Of a stretch of 64,000 nt of DNA, positions 11,523 to 21,821 are shown in pieces. The notes below the pieces were generated by a model. That model made no database searches, had not been told where the DNA came from, and was given only the letters and a program-made list of their open reading frames with translations. The DNA is taken from contig JAVHKY010000074.1 in assembly GCA_035079385.1 (NCBI GenBank), positions 1,240,001 to 1,304,000 on the forward strand, given 5' to 3'. The stretch's first letter is position 1. The number at the start of each line of letters is the position of its first letter. Made by a program: the position numbers and the translations under genes. This stretch comes from Aspidiotus rigidus (lineage: Eukaryota > Arthropoda > Insecta > Hemiptera > Diaspididae).

Positions 11523-11555
11523 TTCCCGTTTAACTTCGTTAAGGAAGCCGTCGTT

Positions 11556-11645
11556 TTTCATGTTTCGTTAATCAATTAGGTCAATTCTTATGTAAACACA
11601 TCCGCCGAATGGGAAAAACTTGCTGAATGTGTTTACTAAACGCGA
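11556..11645 (+). repeat. FB1 subrepeat fragment
   Basis: ATTAGGTCAATTCTTATGTA and AACACATCCGCCGA...GGGAAAAACTT match the loop-proximal part of the FB1 palindrome (about 16775-16825). It is a stray fragment between MS45 and PLE-A. Confidence 0.65.
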
Positions 11646-11673
11646 AAGGACGAATACTCCGAAGGGGGAGTAA

Positions 11674-12402
11674 ACAATGCAAACCGCAGAAACAATATAA
11701 GACGACGAGCGCTTTCGGTTAATTCACCATCTTCAAGCTTAAAATAAAAGCAACTGTCGAACAGAAAAGAAGAGCAAGGTATTAAGATTGTCCAAACGAG
11801 AAATCGCGGTGTGAATCATAAACCAGTTCGATCAGACCATCTTCCGGAATGTACGAGTTGAGTACAGCGATACCGTCGGTGTTGAGATGACGCAATATCT
11901 CTTTATGCTCGAGGGCGGCGCGCTTACGATAGGAATTCTCCTTATGGAGGAGCTTTTCGGATCCCTCGCGGAAGCTGTGGCCACTGTTTATTAAATGATC
12001 AGCAAAAGCTGACTCCCCTAAGTGTCCCTTCTTCCAAGGCTTCAGGTGCTCAGCTACTCTAACTTTCATTTGGCGGCTGGTCTCACCAATATAAAAGCCT
12101 CCACAATCCCCACATTCCAACTTGTAAACACCACTCCTCTCATCAACAGGCAGGGGTTCCTTCAGTCTCACAAACAACCCCTTAACTGTTGTAGGGTTGT
12201 AGAACGCGGGTCTGAAGCCAAACGGGCGGAGGGCCCGACCCGATTGGAGGAGGAACTTCTCCAAGAAAGGGAGACTGATCCAACGCAAACGGCGATCACG
12301 GATCGTGTCTCAGGGGAGGGAGGTGGTGGAATCAAGAAGGCTCCTCGTAACTTTCCTCCGAACCATCACGTCAACATCGACATTGACCCCATTCACTCCC
12401 AG
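11674..12402 (-). pseudogene. PLE-A: 5'-truncated Penelope-like element, GIY-YIG end
   Basis: The minus-strand frame 11782-12288 encodes the connector and endonuclease of a Penelope-like element: RALRPFGFRPAFYNPTTVKG, then SGVYKLECGDCGGFYIGETS (the GIY-YIG core, with the nuclease Tyr and Gly pattern) and ESAFADHLINSGHSF. Such domains nick target DNA for RT priming. The same frame continues upstream (NVDVDVMVRRK) but with a TGA at 12310-12312 where PLE-C reads Arg. Identity with PLE-C ends at about 12402, so RT is missing. Downstream of the stop codon lies a terminal motif (11700-11740) shared with the other PLE copies. It abuts an R1-like LINE fragment. Confidence 0.9.
11700..11740 (-). ncRNA. 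Hammerhead-like ribozyme motif, PLE-A
   Basis: Minus strand: TTGAAGATGGTGAATTAACC then GAAAGCGCTCGTCGTC. The possible short helix is GCG/CGT around CTCGT; the A-U pair next to it is lost. See 37920-37965 and 58063-58100. Confidence 0.4.
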
Positions 12403-12408
12403 AGTCAG

Positions 12409-13356
12409 TGACGCGCTGGGTCGAGTCGGCTAGACTAGAACTTACGGTAGGTAAGGCGGAGACCATATTATTCACGACCTGGCGAAAGTTCGGTCCTCCT
12501 ATTTTTCGCCTGCAAGGTGTGTAATCACAATCAAAAGGTGATGAAGTATTTGGATATTTGGTTTGATTCAACGCTGAGCATCAGGTATAGGCGAGCAGAG
12601 TAGTGACCTACCTTAGCAGCCTGATGACAAACGTAGAGGAGCCAAGCGAAACAAGAAGAAGGATCATGATGAGCACCGCATGGTCGATCTTCCTGTGTGG
12701 TATCCCAGTATGGGTCGACTTCATGAAAATGACGTTTAGAAGGAGAGAGATGGAAAAGATCCAACGAAGAATTGCGTTGAAAAGTGTTAGTGCCTCCCAC
12801 ACTTTCTCGACGGAGGTTCTTTACGTATTAGCATGTTCACCGCCCACTGAGCTTCTTTCTGAGGAGGGAGCGGTGGTGTCTGAGGCAGACGGATCAAGCA
12901 GGAGGCCACGCTTTCCCTTAGAACTGAGCTAAAGAAATGTATGACCTGTAGGTTTAAACGCGACCTTGATGAGTGGATGATATGAAACCATGGTCAGCAG
13001 GTTTTATGAGACCATGACTGCTTCAACAGGTAATTTTATAAGAAGCAACGGAAAGTTGAGCAGGTAACGTGCTCGCATCGCGATGGAAAGCGGGATGGTG
13101 GATCACAGCATGTGAGACGTGGAGGCGTGAGGGGGGAAAGGAGTGGATCGCTGCAAGAGATTGGGGCCGATGAAGCGCTTGTTCCGAGTAGCCTGGTGCC
13201 CACCATACTAGGTTCCGAAGAGACATGGAAGCAGGTGTCTGCATTTGCAGCTACAGTCATCAAGAAGAGGATGGACAAAGAATGGAGTAGGCATAACACC
13301 TGCATGCTACCTGCATACTCGTATAGACGACACTTCACAGGAAGAAGATCAAGCAT
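12409..13356 (+). pseudogene. R1-like LINE fragment (copy a): end of RT and C-terminal domain
   Basis: Plus-strand fragments in shifting frames follow the end of an R1-clade ORF2: RLELTVGKAETILFTT (12440s), KYLDIWFDSTLSIR (12543), RRRIMMSTAWSIFLCGIPVW (12650s), IQRRIALKSVSASHTFSTE (12760s), RDLDEWM (12963), then ADEALVPSSLVPTILGSEETW near 13165-13240 and a tail FAATVIKKR. This part follows the RT palm and contains the thumb and zinc-knuckle region. Multiple stops and frameshifts make it dead. A second copy, itself split by two insertions, lies at 23440-32090 and aligns closely. Non-coding homology runs to about 13535 (ACGCAACCCGCAC). Confidence 0.8.
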
Positions 13357-13535
13357 AGGGACATGAAGAAAGACTCCAACAGGAATTTAGCTCCGAGTGT
13401 ATGAAAGTTCGTGTGCCTTGGGGCATTGAAACTTGGTAGTTGTCAAGATGAGGGGATTTCGCGGAGGAATTTTTTGGAAAAAACAAAATTAATGCAAGAA
13501 CGCAACCCGCACCCAGTCCACTATGGAGGATGGGT

Positions 13536-15404
13536 CGCAGCACACGAGATACCCGTGATCGGTGAAATTGTAATAAACTTATTACCGAAAACAAGAACAG
13601 ATTATTGCTTTTATATGTTACATTAAGTCAGAGGCACTTTATTTCGAGAAAAAAAAAACAACAAAAAAACATGAATTATTCACCTCATTTCAAGAAAAAT
13701 AGTTGACAAAGAAATTCAATCGCTGTTATTAATCTAACCAGAGGTCGAGCCATGGAAAACAATACCTACAATATTTATAAAAATGCTCGTATATATCTGA
13801 TGCTCTAAAGAAAGGAAGAAATGACTTTTGGAATTTCAAAGAGACGTACTACGAATTAGGTATCAATGATACTCGTATTTTGAGAGAGGAGAAGAGAAAA
13901 ATAAGTATATTTACTTCGTAGTGTAACACTCTACTTTTCTAAAAGAGCTTCAAACAGAAACTAAATTAATTTTTATCCTTATGTTAACCTTTCTGTTAAA
14001 GATTTTTGAGCTTTGAGATCAGATTAGATCCACTGGGTATTTGTAAACGAAATAAGTTATCTCATCAGATACCTATCTTGAAACGTAGGTATATCATGAT
14101 ACGAAATGCGGAAAAAATGTCAAATTTTATACAAGCCTACACAGAACACAATTGAGTATGATGACATTTTGTTCTTCCGAAGAAAGTTGACCGTAGACGG
14201 TGAGAAAGCTCGTCAGCGAAAGTTACGTTACGAAATGTTATTTTAATTTGATTTCGTGATAATGTATTTTAAAACTAATTAGAAAGACCAAAGGTGAAAA
14301 GATCATTCCTCATTGAGGAGACGACAAATTACATTGTACCTGTACGTTCGTCTCACGATAGGTATCTAATCAGAAGCGCGGCTATACCGAGACGATCGGC
14401 AAGTTATATAAATAAATCTAAATTATTAATGAATGGATATCTACTTTCGTGGGATTACTTTTTCTTCTGAATTACGAGGTATCGAAGAAATTTTACGTTT
14501 TTAACGTTTTACTTCGTCGATAAGATTTGAAAAGCATAAGAAATCAGTCTCAAAGCGTAGGTAATGCTATTACGGATATTTTTAAAAAAACCAAAAGTTT
14601 TAAGAGAATTAAAATAACCGTTGAAGTGAGGTTTCAAAGATATATGACTTTCGCGTATGGGAAAAAGGCTGTAGGTTCAAACCTCAAGAGTGAGAAATAG
14701 AAGTTGGAGCCTTCATAGTTCTTCCGGATTCCTCATCGCTTTACCATTACTCCTCCCTGCTTTCGAACGTCTCCTTCTCCGTATAGGTTGCTGTGCAAAT
14801 GACCGCAAGGTGTCCCTTTCTGCTTCCATGAACCCGGTTGGAAAAGCAGTTGAAGCTTGCAGAACGACGACGACGCTCATCTCTAATACCGTGGGGTTTG
14901 AGAGAGAAGAGTAGTTTTAGTAGATCCTAATAATCGTACTACTAAACTCATTGCTCAGTCATGACTGTGAGCTAGTCGCTACCCAGGGGTGAGTATTTAA
15001 ACCAATTCGAAATTCGGTCCACCTCGCAACTCTTGGGACTATTCAAGAAGCCCTTGTGCGGCTGCAGTAACAAAATCCCTGAAACACACGAGTTCCAGTA
15101 ATAACAGTTATGTGATCTAGATGAGGTTTACGTAAACTCAAGGTTGTTCTATTTTGCGTTTCGAGATTTTTCTCTTCATGAGTGATTGAGAATCTATCAT
15201 TTTTTTAAATACGAATAAATTCTTCAAACCATAGGATTTTTTTTTGAGTCTCATCATCAGATTCATCTAAGGTTGGGAATACGAATTATTTCAAGAAATT
15301 TGCGCTTCTTCTTAGTCCCATTCCTTATTAACACACCTTTTGTGTCAAGAATTTGCTATTGATTATTCTTCACACAATCACTAAATAGGAGGAAATTCGT
15401 TCAC
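13536..15404. other. Non-coding stretch, nothing recognised
   Basis: Sequence is moderately AT-rich with short frames only. A 74-codon frame at 14690-14914 has no feature I recognise and no splice context I would defend. I see no RNA gene or repeat. Confidence 0.4.
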
Positions 15405-17867
15405 CAAAGGCTCTAGCCGAGTAAGGGGGGCGGAAAATGGCCTTTGTCGAAAAATGTTTCAAATGTCCGTCAAAATGTTGTCCTCAATGAGAAAATTCGA
15501 AACCCAAAAAATTGGACCCATCCACTCACACATATGGGGGGGCTGCAGAGTCAATTTTAGGCCTAAAATCCAAATGACTGTATCTCAGGCAATAATGATC
15601 GTTCAGCAATGTAACTTGGAGACACTTTAGTATATGTAAACGTTTATCCATAGTACTTTTTTCAAAAAAAAAAATCATTTATATTTTCCCTACTTTCTAG
15701 CAATAACAAAACTTCAAACACGAATATTTAAAAAAATTGGGGGGGGGGCACCCGGGGAAAATCATTCATTTGAAGCGCCATACCATCTACTACAACGTGC
15801 ATTAGTACCATAGTCCTCGATGAGGTGGAACATTCCCCAAAAAATCAATATTTTAATGAATTTCTGTGATTTTTCCATCAATAGCGGGGTGAACTACAAC
15901 TGCTACCGCAATAGACCGCGTGAAATCAATAGTCAATGTTCGGGCAAAAAGATACGCACTCCTCCGTGGGATGAATTGGGAATGTAGATAGACCAAAAAT
16001 ATATATTCAGTATTTCGTTCATCGATTTGGTCATTTCTTATGTAAACACATCCACGGATTAGGTGGAGTGCGTTAAATTGAGAAAAATAGTTGAAAAATT
16101 CTCCAGTCGCTGGAACAGTCTACAAAAAGGTAGAGAAGTGAGAAAATCCACTTTTTCACCTTGGAGGACAGTGAGGTTTGGTATTTCATTCATCAATTAG
16201 GTCGATTATAATGTAAACGCGTACGACAAATTTGAAAAAAATGGTCAAAAAATTCTCCAGCCGCTGGAACGTTCTGGAAATGACAAATAATCAAGAAAAT
16301 CCAGGTTTTCACCCTGGAGGACCGCCATTTTTGGTACCGTTATTATCAATTAGTTATATTCATATAAAAAAAATAGACAGTCAATTCTCCAGTCGCTGGA
16401 ACGTTTAGGAAAGGACAAATAATTGGGAAAATTCACTTTTTCACCCTGGAGGACTGTGAGTTTTGGTATTTCGTTCATCAATTAGGGCGGTTGTAATGTA
16501 AACACGTCCACCAAGTTTTTCCCACTCGGCGGATGTGTTTACATAAGAATTGACCTAATTGATTAATGCCAGTTTTTCAACCTGGAGGACCGTGATTTTT
16601 GGTATTTTATTTATCCATTAGTTACAATCTTATGTAAATACATCCACCAAGCTGAAAAAAAATCGACAGTAGATTCTCCAGTCGCTGGAACGGTTTTGAA
16701 ATTGTCAGCAATCCAAAGGACGAACTTTTTCAACCTACAAATCTGTAATTTTTCATACTTCGTTCCTCAATTAGGTCAATTCTTATGTACGATAAACACA
16801 TCCGACGAGTGGGAAAAACTTGGTGGACGTGTTTACATTACAACCGACCTAATTGATGAACGAAATCACAGTCCTCCAGGGTGAAAAAGTGAATTTTCCC
16901 GATTATTTGTCATTTCCCAAACGTTCCAGCGACTGGAGAATTAACTGTCTATTTTTTTTTCAACTTAGCGGACGTATTTACATAAGATTTGAACTAATTG
17001 ATAAATAAAGTACCGAAAATGACGGTCCTCCAGGGTATAGAACTGGATTTTCTTGATTATGTGTCATTTCCAGAACGTCCCAGCGGCTGGAGAATTTTTT
17101 GACCATTTCTTTCAAACTTTTCGAACGTGTTTACATTATGAGACTGTTGGCGGCACCACTATAATATAATTACTTTTAAATAAAAATAAAAATAAATAAA
17201 TAAATAAATAACATAAATAATCGACCTAATTGATGAATGAAATACCAAAACTCACTGTCCTCCAAGGTGAAAAAGTGGATTTTCTTACTTATCTACCTTT
17301 TTGCAGACTGTTCCAGCGACTGGAGAATTTTTCAACTATTTTTCTCAATCTAACGCACTCCATGTAATCCGCGGATGTGTTGCCATAAGAATTGACCAAA
17401 TCGATAAACGAAATACTGAAAATATATTTTTGGTTTATCTACATTCTCAATTCATCCCACGGAGGAGTTCGTATCTTTCAGCCCGAACATTGACTATTGA
17501 TTTCACGCGGTCTATTGCGGTAGCAGTTGTAGTTCACCCCGCTATTGATGGAAAAATCACAGAAATTCATTAAAATATTGATTTTTTGGGGAATGTTCCA
17601 CGTCATCGAGGACTATGGTACTAATGCATGTTGTAGTAGATGGTATTATTGCCTGAGATACAGCCATTTGGATTTTAGGCATAAAATTGACTCTGCAGCC
17701 CCCATATGGGTGAGTGGATGGGTCCAATTTTTTGGATTCGAATTTTCTCATTGAGGACAACATTTTGACGGACATTTGATACATTTTTCGACCAAGGCCA
17801 TTCCCCCCCCCTTTCTCGGCTAGAGCCCCGCTTAAAGCTAACCGTTTTTTTACGGCAAATCAAGTCA
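15405..17867. mobile_element. FB1: complete foldback-like palindrome
   Basis: The left arm (about 15405-16560) and right arm (about 16750-17867) are inverse copies around a spacer of roughly 190 bp. Each arm has an outer unique part (GGCTCTAGCC, CCATATGGGG, TCCTCGATGA blocks) and an inner set of ~154-bp subrepeats carrying CTCCAGYCGCTGGAAC. The right arm lacks about 190 bp near 17645 and carries a small insertion at 17143-17214. No transposase is encoded. Long inverted arms with internal subrepeats are the hallmark of Foldback elements; membership in a named family is not shown. Confidence 0.8.
17143..17214 (+). mobile_element. Small insertion with a TAAA-rich tail in the FB1 right arm
   Basis: Against the left arm (GATTATAATGTAAAC), the right arm has about 75 extra bases between GTTTACATTA and AATCGACC. 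They begin TGAGACTGTTGGCGGCACC and end in repeated TAAA/AAATA. This shape fits a severely 5'-truncated LINE or SINE tail. Confidence 0.5.
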
Positions 17868-17876
17868 GTCAATTCA

Positions 17877-19627
17877 CTTGGGAAGAATTCTATTCAATTC
17901 TTTGTTCAAAGAAATCTACTGCCCTTGGCCTTGACGGAATCTCTTACAGCTGCCTTCAGTCAATACCCGAACCTAGCCTAAAGTCTCTTCTAGTAATTAT
18001 CAACCGTCTGTGGCGAAACAACGTCATCCCTTCTGCATGGACTCATTTCCAGATTATCCCTATCCCAAAAAAAGATTCAAAGCTGCGTCCTATTGCCCTA
18101 CCCTCATGCATCCGAAAACTTGTTGAATCTAGGCTAAATGCCCGACTCAGACACTGGTCGGAACAAAAAGGTATTATTCCACACAACTGCTACGGCTTTC
18201 GAAATAAACGCAGTACTATCGACTGTGTCACCTCCCTCGTCAGTGACATGGCTTTTATAGACAAGCAACACCTGAACGCCCTTTTCATAGACATCCACTC
18301 CGCTTTTCCCAGTGTCAGCTTACCAATTTTGCGTGAAACTCTACAAAATCTGAATATTCCCCCTCATTTCTCTACTTTCATTCTCAAATTGATGTCTCCT
18401 CAAACATTCCCAATAACTAGGATAAATTACTTAGATCTTCCCCAAGGCTCGTCCCTGAGCCCTATCTTATTTAATCTATATATCCTCACTGTTTTAAACA
18501 TACGTTCACCAGCTACCATACTTTCCTTTGCTGATGACCTAGTTATCTACCACGCTCATTCTCAAGTTGCCACCACCACTCTACACGTCACTAACACCAT
18601 ATCCGTCCTCCAAAACAAACTAGACCAACTACTCCTGAGTTTATCCATTCCAAAATCCGTTTCTGTTCTGTTTTCCTTAAGAGCCTACAACCTTGCAGAT
18701 GCGTGTATCTTCCTCAAGGGCGAACAAATCCCAAATTGTTCCTTCTTCAAGTACTTAGGCATCAACCTGGGCAGTCGTCTTACATGGAACATTCATATTT
18801 CCTTCCTTCGTACCAAATGCTCTCAGGCCATGTACATCCTTCAAGCCTTGTCTAGCACCGAATGGGGAGGTGATCCCATCATCCTGTCGATGCTATACAA
18901 AGCCATTATTCGTAGTAAAATGGAATACGGGGTCTTCCTCTTCGGTTTCGCTGCTCCCTCTCGTCTGAAAAAACTCGACGTACTTCAAAATCAGGCCCTT
19001 CGCTACATTTTAGGAGCCATAAAAACGACACCAATTGTTGCTATGGAAGCTGAAGCAAAAATTCCTCCCTTACAACTCCGTAGAATATATCTTACACAAA
19101 AATATTGTACTCGCTTGGCCTCCTGGACATATAGAAAGCTCACTCTCTCCTTTTCGAATATTTCTCGTAATTGGCGCTTCATCCCCTCCAAAAAACCTTT
19201 GTTATCTCGCATTATAAAAAAATATTCCAAACTCCTACACTCGCTCCCATCGATAGATGGCTATCCTTACCAATACCTCACCTATTTCAAAATTTTTCAT
19301 CGTTGGCCGTTAGAAATTTTGACACGGAAACACAAGGTTGCCATACCGCTACAATTTGGCGAACTAATTGAAGCTCAATTTCGTGATTACCGTATCATAC
19401 ACACCGATGGCTCAAAGATGACTTCCGGTTGCGGTGCGGCCTTCTACGACTCCTTTTCTGGAGTTGTAAGGAACTTCCAAATTTGCCCCGGATCCTCGTC
19501 CTATGACGGGAAGTTGCTGCTATTTTCATGGCTCTTGACTTCGTATCTCTATCTAATCCTTCTTCTTCTCCGCATAACCAAATCCTTATCGCTTCAGATT
19601 CTCTCTCGGCCCTTCATGCAATCATAG
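17877..19627 (+). pseudogene. LINE-3 ORF2: reverse transcriptase and start of RNase H
   Basis: One open frame covers the RT. It includes ALGLDGISYSCLQ (17930s), LRPIALPSCIRKLVESRLNA (18080s), YGFRNKRSTIDCVTSLV (18195s), motif A with its Asp (LFIDIHSAFPSV, 18280s), LPQGSSLSPILFNLYI (18440s), motif C FADDLVIY (18525s) and FFKYLGINLGSRLTW. RNase H begins with HTDGSK (19400). A single-base loss at about 19507-19511 (YDGKLL where YDAEVAAIF is expected) removes the catalytic Glu from this frame; coding continues in the next frame. The ATG at 18248 is internal, as the same frame is open from 17877. Confidence 0.9.
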
Positions 19628-20292
19628 AATCACCCTACAGTCACAATATCAGCCCCACTATCATTAACACTCGCTTCCTCCTCCAACATCTACTTCACTC
19701 TAAGAACATCAGCACTTCTTTTATGTGGATCCCCAGCCACAAGGGAATTGAGGGCAATGAAGGAGTTGATTCCGCAGCTAAAGCGGCTTGCTCCTCGCAG
19801 TCTGCCGCTAAATACTCATTCATTAGTGCAAATTTTCTCTTAGGCGTAGCCCGAGAAGAAAACGAAGAAAAATGGCAAAGACACTACTTGGAAAATATTT
19901 CCCTCTCATCCCAATACTTCCATCTAGAAAACTCAATTCCCACTCATCCCTGGTACATATTGTCAAACTACGTCAACCGAAAATTCACTGTCTCAATTTG
20001 CAGACTTCGATTCAATCACAACAGGTTCCCGTACAATTTAGCAAAATTTTTACCAAACATATCTCCTGATGGTCCTTTTCATCCGCAAGATAAGATAGCG
20101 GCCGACTTAAACCATATTCTTTTTCAATGTCCACATCTTACCACTCAACAAAAAACACTCCACTCTTCACTTATCAACTCTAATATTCAACGCCCTTTCG
20201 CTGCACTCAATTGCCTCCATATCACCAACCTCTCTGTCTTTCCTGCTCTTTACTCATTCTTAAATTCTCTCTCCTACCCTCACTATCTATAA
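19507..20292 (+). pseudogene. LINE-3 ORF2 continued: RNase H and C-terminus after the frameshift
   Basis: In the shifted frame the RNase H resumes at IFMALDFVSLS. The third acidic residue is in IASDSLSALHAI (19585s) and the WIPSHKGIEGNEGVDSAAKA block with the last Asp is at 19730-19790. The C-terminal region contains a partial zinc knuckle (DLNHILFQCPHL near 20110) whose first Cys pair is not obvious. Translation would end at 20292, followed by a roughly 130-bp 3' UTR. Confidence 0.85.
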
Positions 20293-20416
20293 TCCACTTG
20301 CTTCTCCCTGTCTTCTACCTCACAATTATGTTACATCATCGGGCAAACTGACTCTTCGGTCAAAGCCCTATTCACAAACCGTATTTTCTTCATGTATTTT
20401 TTTTCTTTTTTTTCTA

Positions 20417-20440
20417 ATAAACGGTTTATTAAAAAAAAAA
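20417..20440 (+). terminator. Polyadenylation signal and A tail of LINE-3
   Basis: AATAAACGGTTTATT is followed by ten A residues. It marks the 3' end of the LINE-3 copy. Confidence 0.6.
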
Positions 20441-20469
20441 CCTCTGGAAGAATAAGGCCTTAAACATTA

Positions 20470-21045
20470 GTTTTTATATTCTAAAATTTGATTTGATTGG
20501 GCAACAGTACTGGGTCGGGATTAGTTCTCCACCTCTGTACTGCGTTTCTATTTGCTACCAGGTTTACTATCATCCTATTAATTGTCGATTTTGTATGTTT
20601 CTTGTCTTGTCCAATCACTAAGCTGAATAATCTTTTGCAGTCAGACGTGCTTACATTATTCAAGAGGTTGGCTTTTCTCCTCTTTGCCTTTGCAATCTCT
20701 CTCTGTTTCCAATTGTGCGGTTCTTCATTGCAATGTTTGTCAATGAGTGACTTGCCACCTTTTTTTCTCTTGATGTTTCGTTCCGTTCTATTTTCTCCTG
20801 TCGGCGAACTTTCTCCCATTCTCACCAATGTAGGTGGCTTTGCACTGTTCACACCTGAGCTTGTGCACTCCGCTCAGGCTTCCCTTGCCCTTTTCCTTCT
20901 CTTCGCCACGGGTGGGTTTTTATGATACCAACATTCACATCATAACCGCTGAACGCCTTCATCACCTTGTTTGTATACTTTTCACATGTGAGACTGATCC
21001 GGAGTACTGTCTTGGATTCCCTTTTTTGCTTCCTTTTTGACATGT
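20470..21045 (-). pseudogene. Divergent Penelope-like fragment: connector and GIY-YIG remnant
   Basis: Read in three frames on the minus strand, the order matches the end of a PLE protein. First is a connector-like segment (TVLRISLTCEKYTNKVMKAF, about 21000). Then VHKLRCEQCKATYIGENGRK near 20840, a GIY-YIG core with the Y-I-G-E pattern, followed by an in-frame stop. Then SLIDKHCNEEPHNW near 20725, equivalent to the AFADHL...GHSF part of the other copies, and a C-terminal KRLFSLVIGQDKK. It is clearly a different lineage from PLE-A to D. No RT is seen. A hydrophobic frame on the opposite strand is its shadow. Confidence 0.6.
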
Positions 21046-21059
21046 TCCATGTCTTTTCT

Positions 21060-21269
21060 CTCGCCAGACCCCGATTTTGAAACTCGCGAGTACACCCCCC
21101 CTCCCCCCCCCCCCGTCAAGAGAAATCTCTACCCCGTGGGTGATTCAGAAATTCGCGAGTACACCCGCGTAATAATAATAAATAATTAATTAATTAATTG
21201 ATAAAAAATTAAATAATTAAATAATTATTTAATTATATAATTAAATAAATAAATAATTAAATAAATAGA

Positions 21270-21313
<44 letters not shown>

Positions 21314-21411
21314 ATTAAATAATTAAACAATAAAATAATAGAATAATTAAATAATTAAATTATGAAATAATTAAATAATTGAATAATTAAACAATTAAAT
21401 AATTAAATAAA
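21060..21411. repeat. AT-rich tract with the same spaced motif as window start
   Basis: A GAAACTCGCGAGTACACCCC half-motif with C runs lies near 21080-21115. The full motif (CTCTACCCCGTGGGTGATT) follows at 21119-21181, then TAAA/TTAA sequence. The order matches positions 230-690. Confidence 0.8.
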
Positions 21412-21821
21412 TAAAGGCTGAATAGTCGAAATTTTTCCATGTCCCCTAGACTTGAATTGTCTCATACCATTCCAATACAACAGCGAGACAGGGGGCGAAC
21501 GAGCGGAGCGAGTTCGCGCTACCTCACATTTCTCAAAAAAGACTTGAATTTTCTCATACCATTCCAATACAACAGCGAGATCGCTCGTTCGCCCCACCGA
21601 AAGTTGATACCTCAAAATATAGAACACCCACAATTACCTCAAAATATTTCTCATACAAGACTTACACGACGCCAAGATAGGTAAAGGGGTAAACGAATAA
21701 TATCTCACGAACACTTGACCTAGTAGAAGCCTAGACTGAAATATTTCATGATGACTGATAAAATATAAAAGACATGGAACATGATTTTCATTTATTTGGC
21801 TATGCCAGAAAATTTAATAAT
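21412..21821. repeat. Dispersed repeat, copy 2
   Basis: Nearly identical to 691-1005, except for a local duplication of about 90 bp: CATACCATTCCAATACAACA occurs twice, around a CGAACGAGCGGAGCGAGTTC insert. Here the sequence runs on past 21821 without a LINE, so it shows the uninterrupted junction. Confidence 0.8.

Larger units (their letters stand above)
9478..11555. mobile_element. MS45: nested palindromic element made of 45-bp minisatellite units
   Basis: A block AACAGGGAACCTGTTTTATG followed by a GCCGTGCGCCGTCCGCCGTC segment occurs near 9480, at 10020-10095 and inverted at 10638-10713. Between the last two lies a tandem array of 45-bp units; after them, inverted units continue to about 11120. 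Outer arms 9790-9960 and 11095-11235 (AAGCCTAGACCTA...) are also inverse copies. The right border at 11527-11550 (GTTTAACTTCGTTAAGGAAG) mirrors CTTCCTTAACGAAGTTAAAC at 10110. Relatives occur at 58267-58592, 62140-62350 and 63880-64000. There is no transposase, so it would be non-autonomous. Confidence 0.7.
17868..20440 (+). mobile_element. 5'-truncated I-group LINE (LINE-3) with poly-A tail
   Basis: The element starts in ORF2 directly after the FB1 end (GGCAAATCAA) and runs to a polyadenylation signal AATAAA (about 20417) with an A10 tail ending at 20440. ORF1 and the endonuclease are absent, as expected for a 5' truncation during target-primed reverse transcription. It is the best preserved LINE in the window. 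Confidence 0.85.

Noticed and set aside
12022..12411. Plus frames at 12022-12411, 38265-38696 and 39338-39706
   Set aside because: They are antisense to PLE-A and PLE-C and recur only because those sequences are homologous.
20497..20925. 142-codon plus frame rich in hydrophobic residues
   Set aside because: It is the antisense of the GIY-YIG remnant, whose conserved blocks are on the minus strand.
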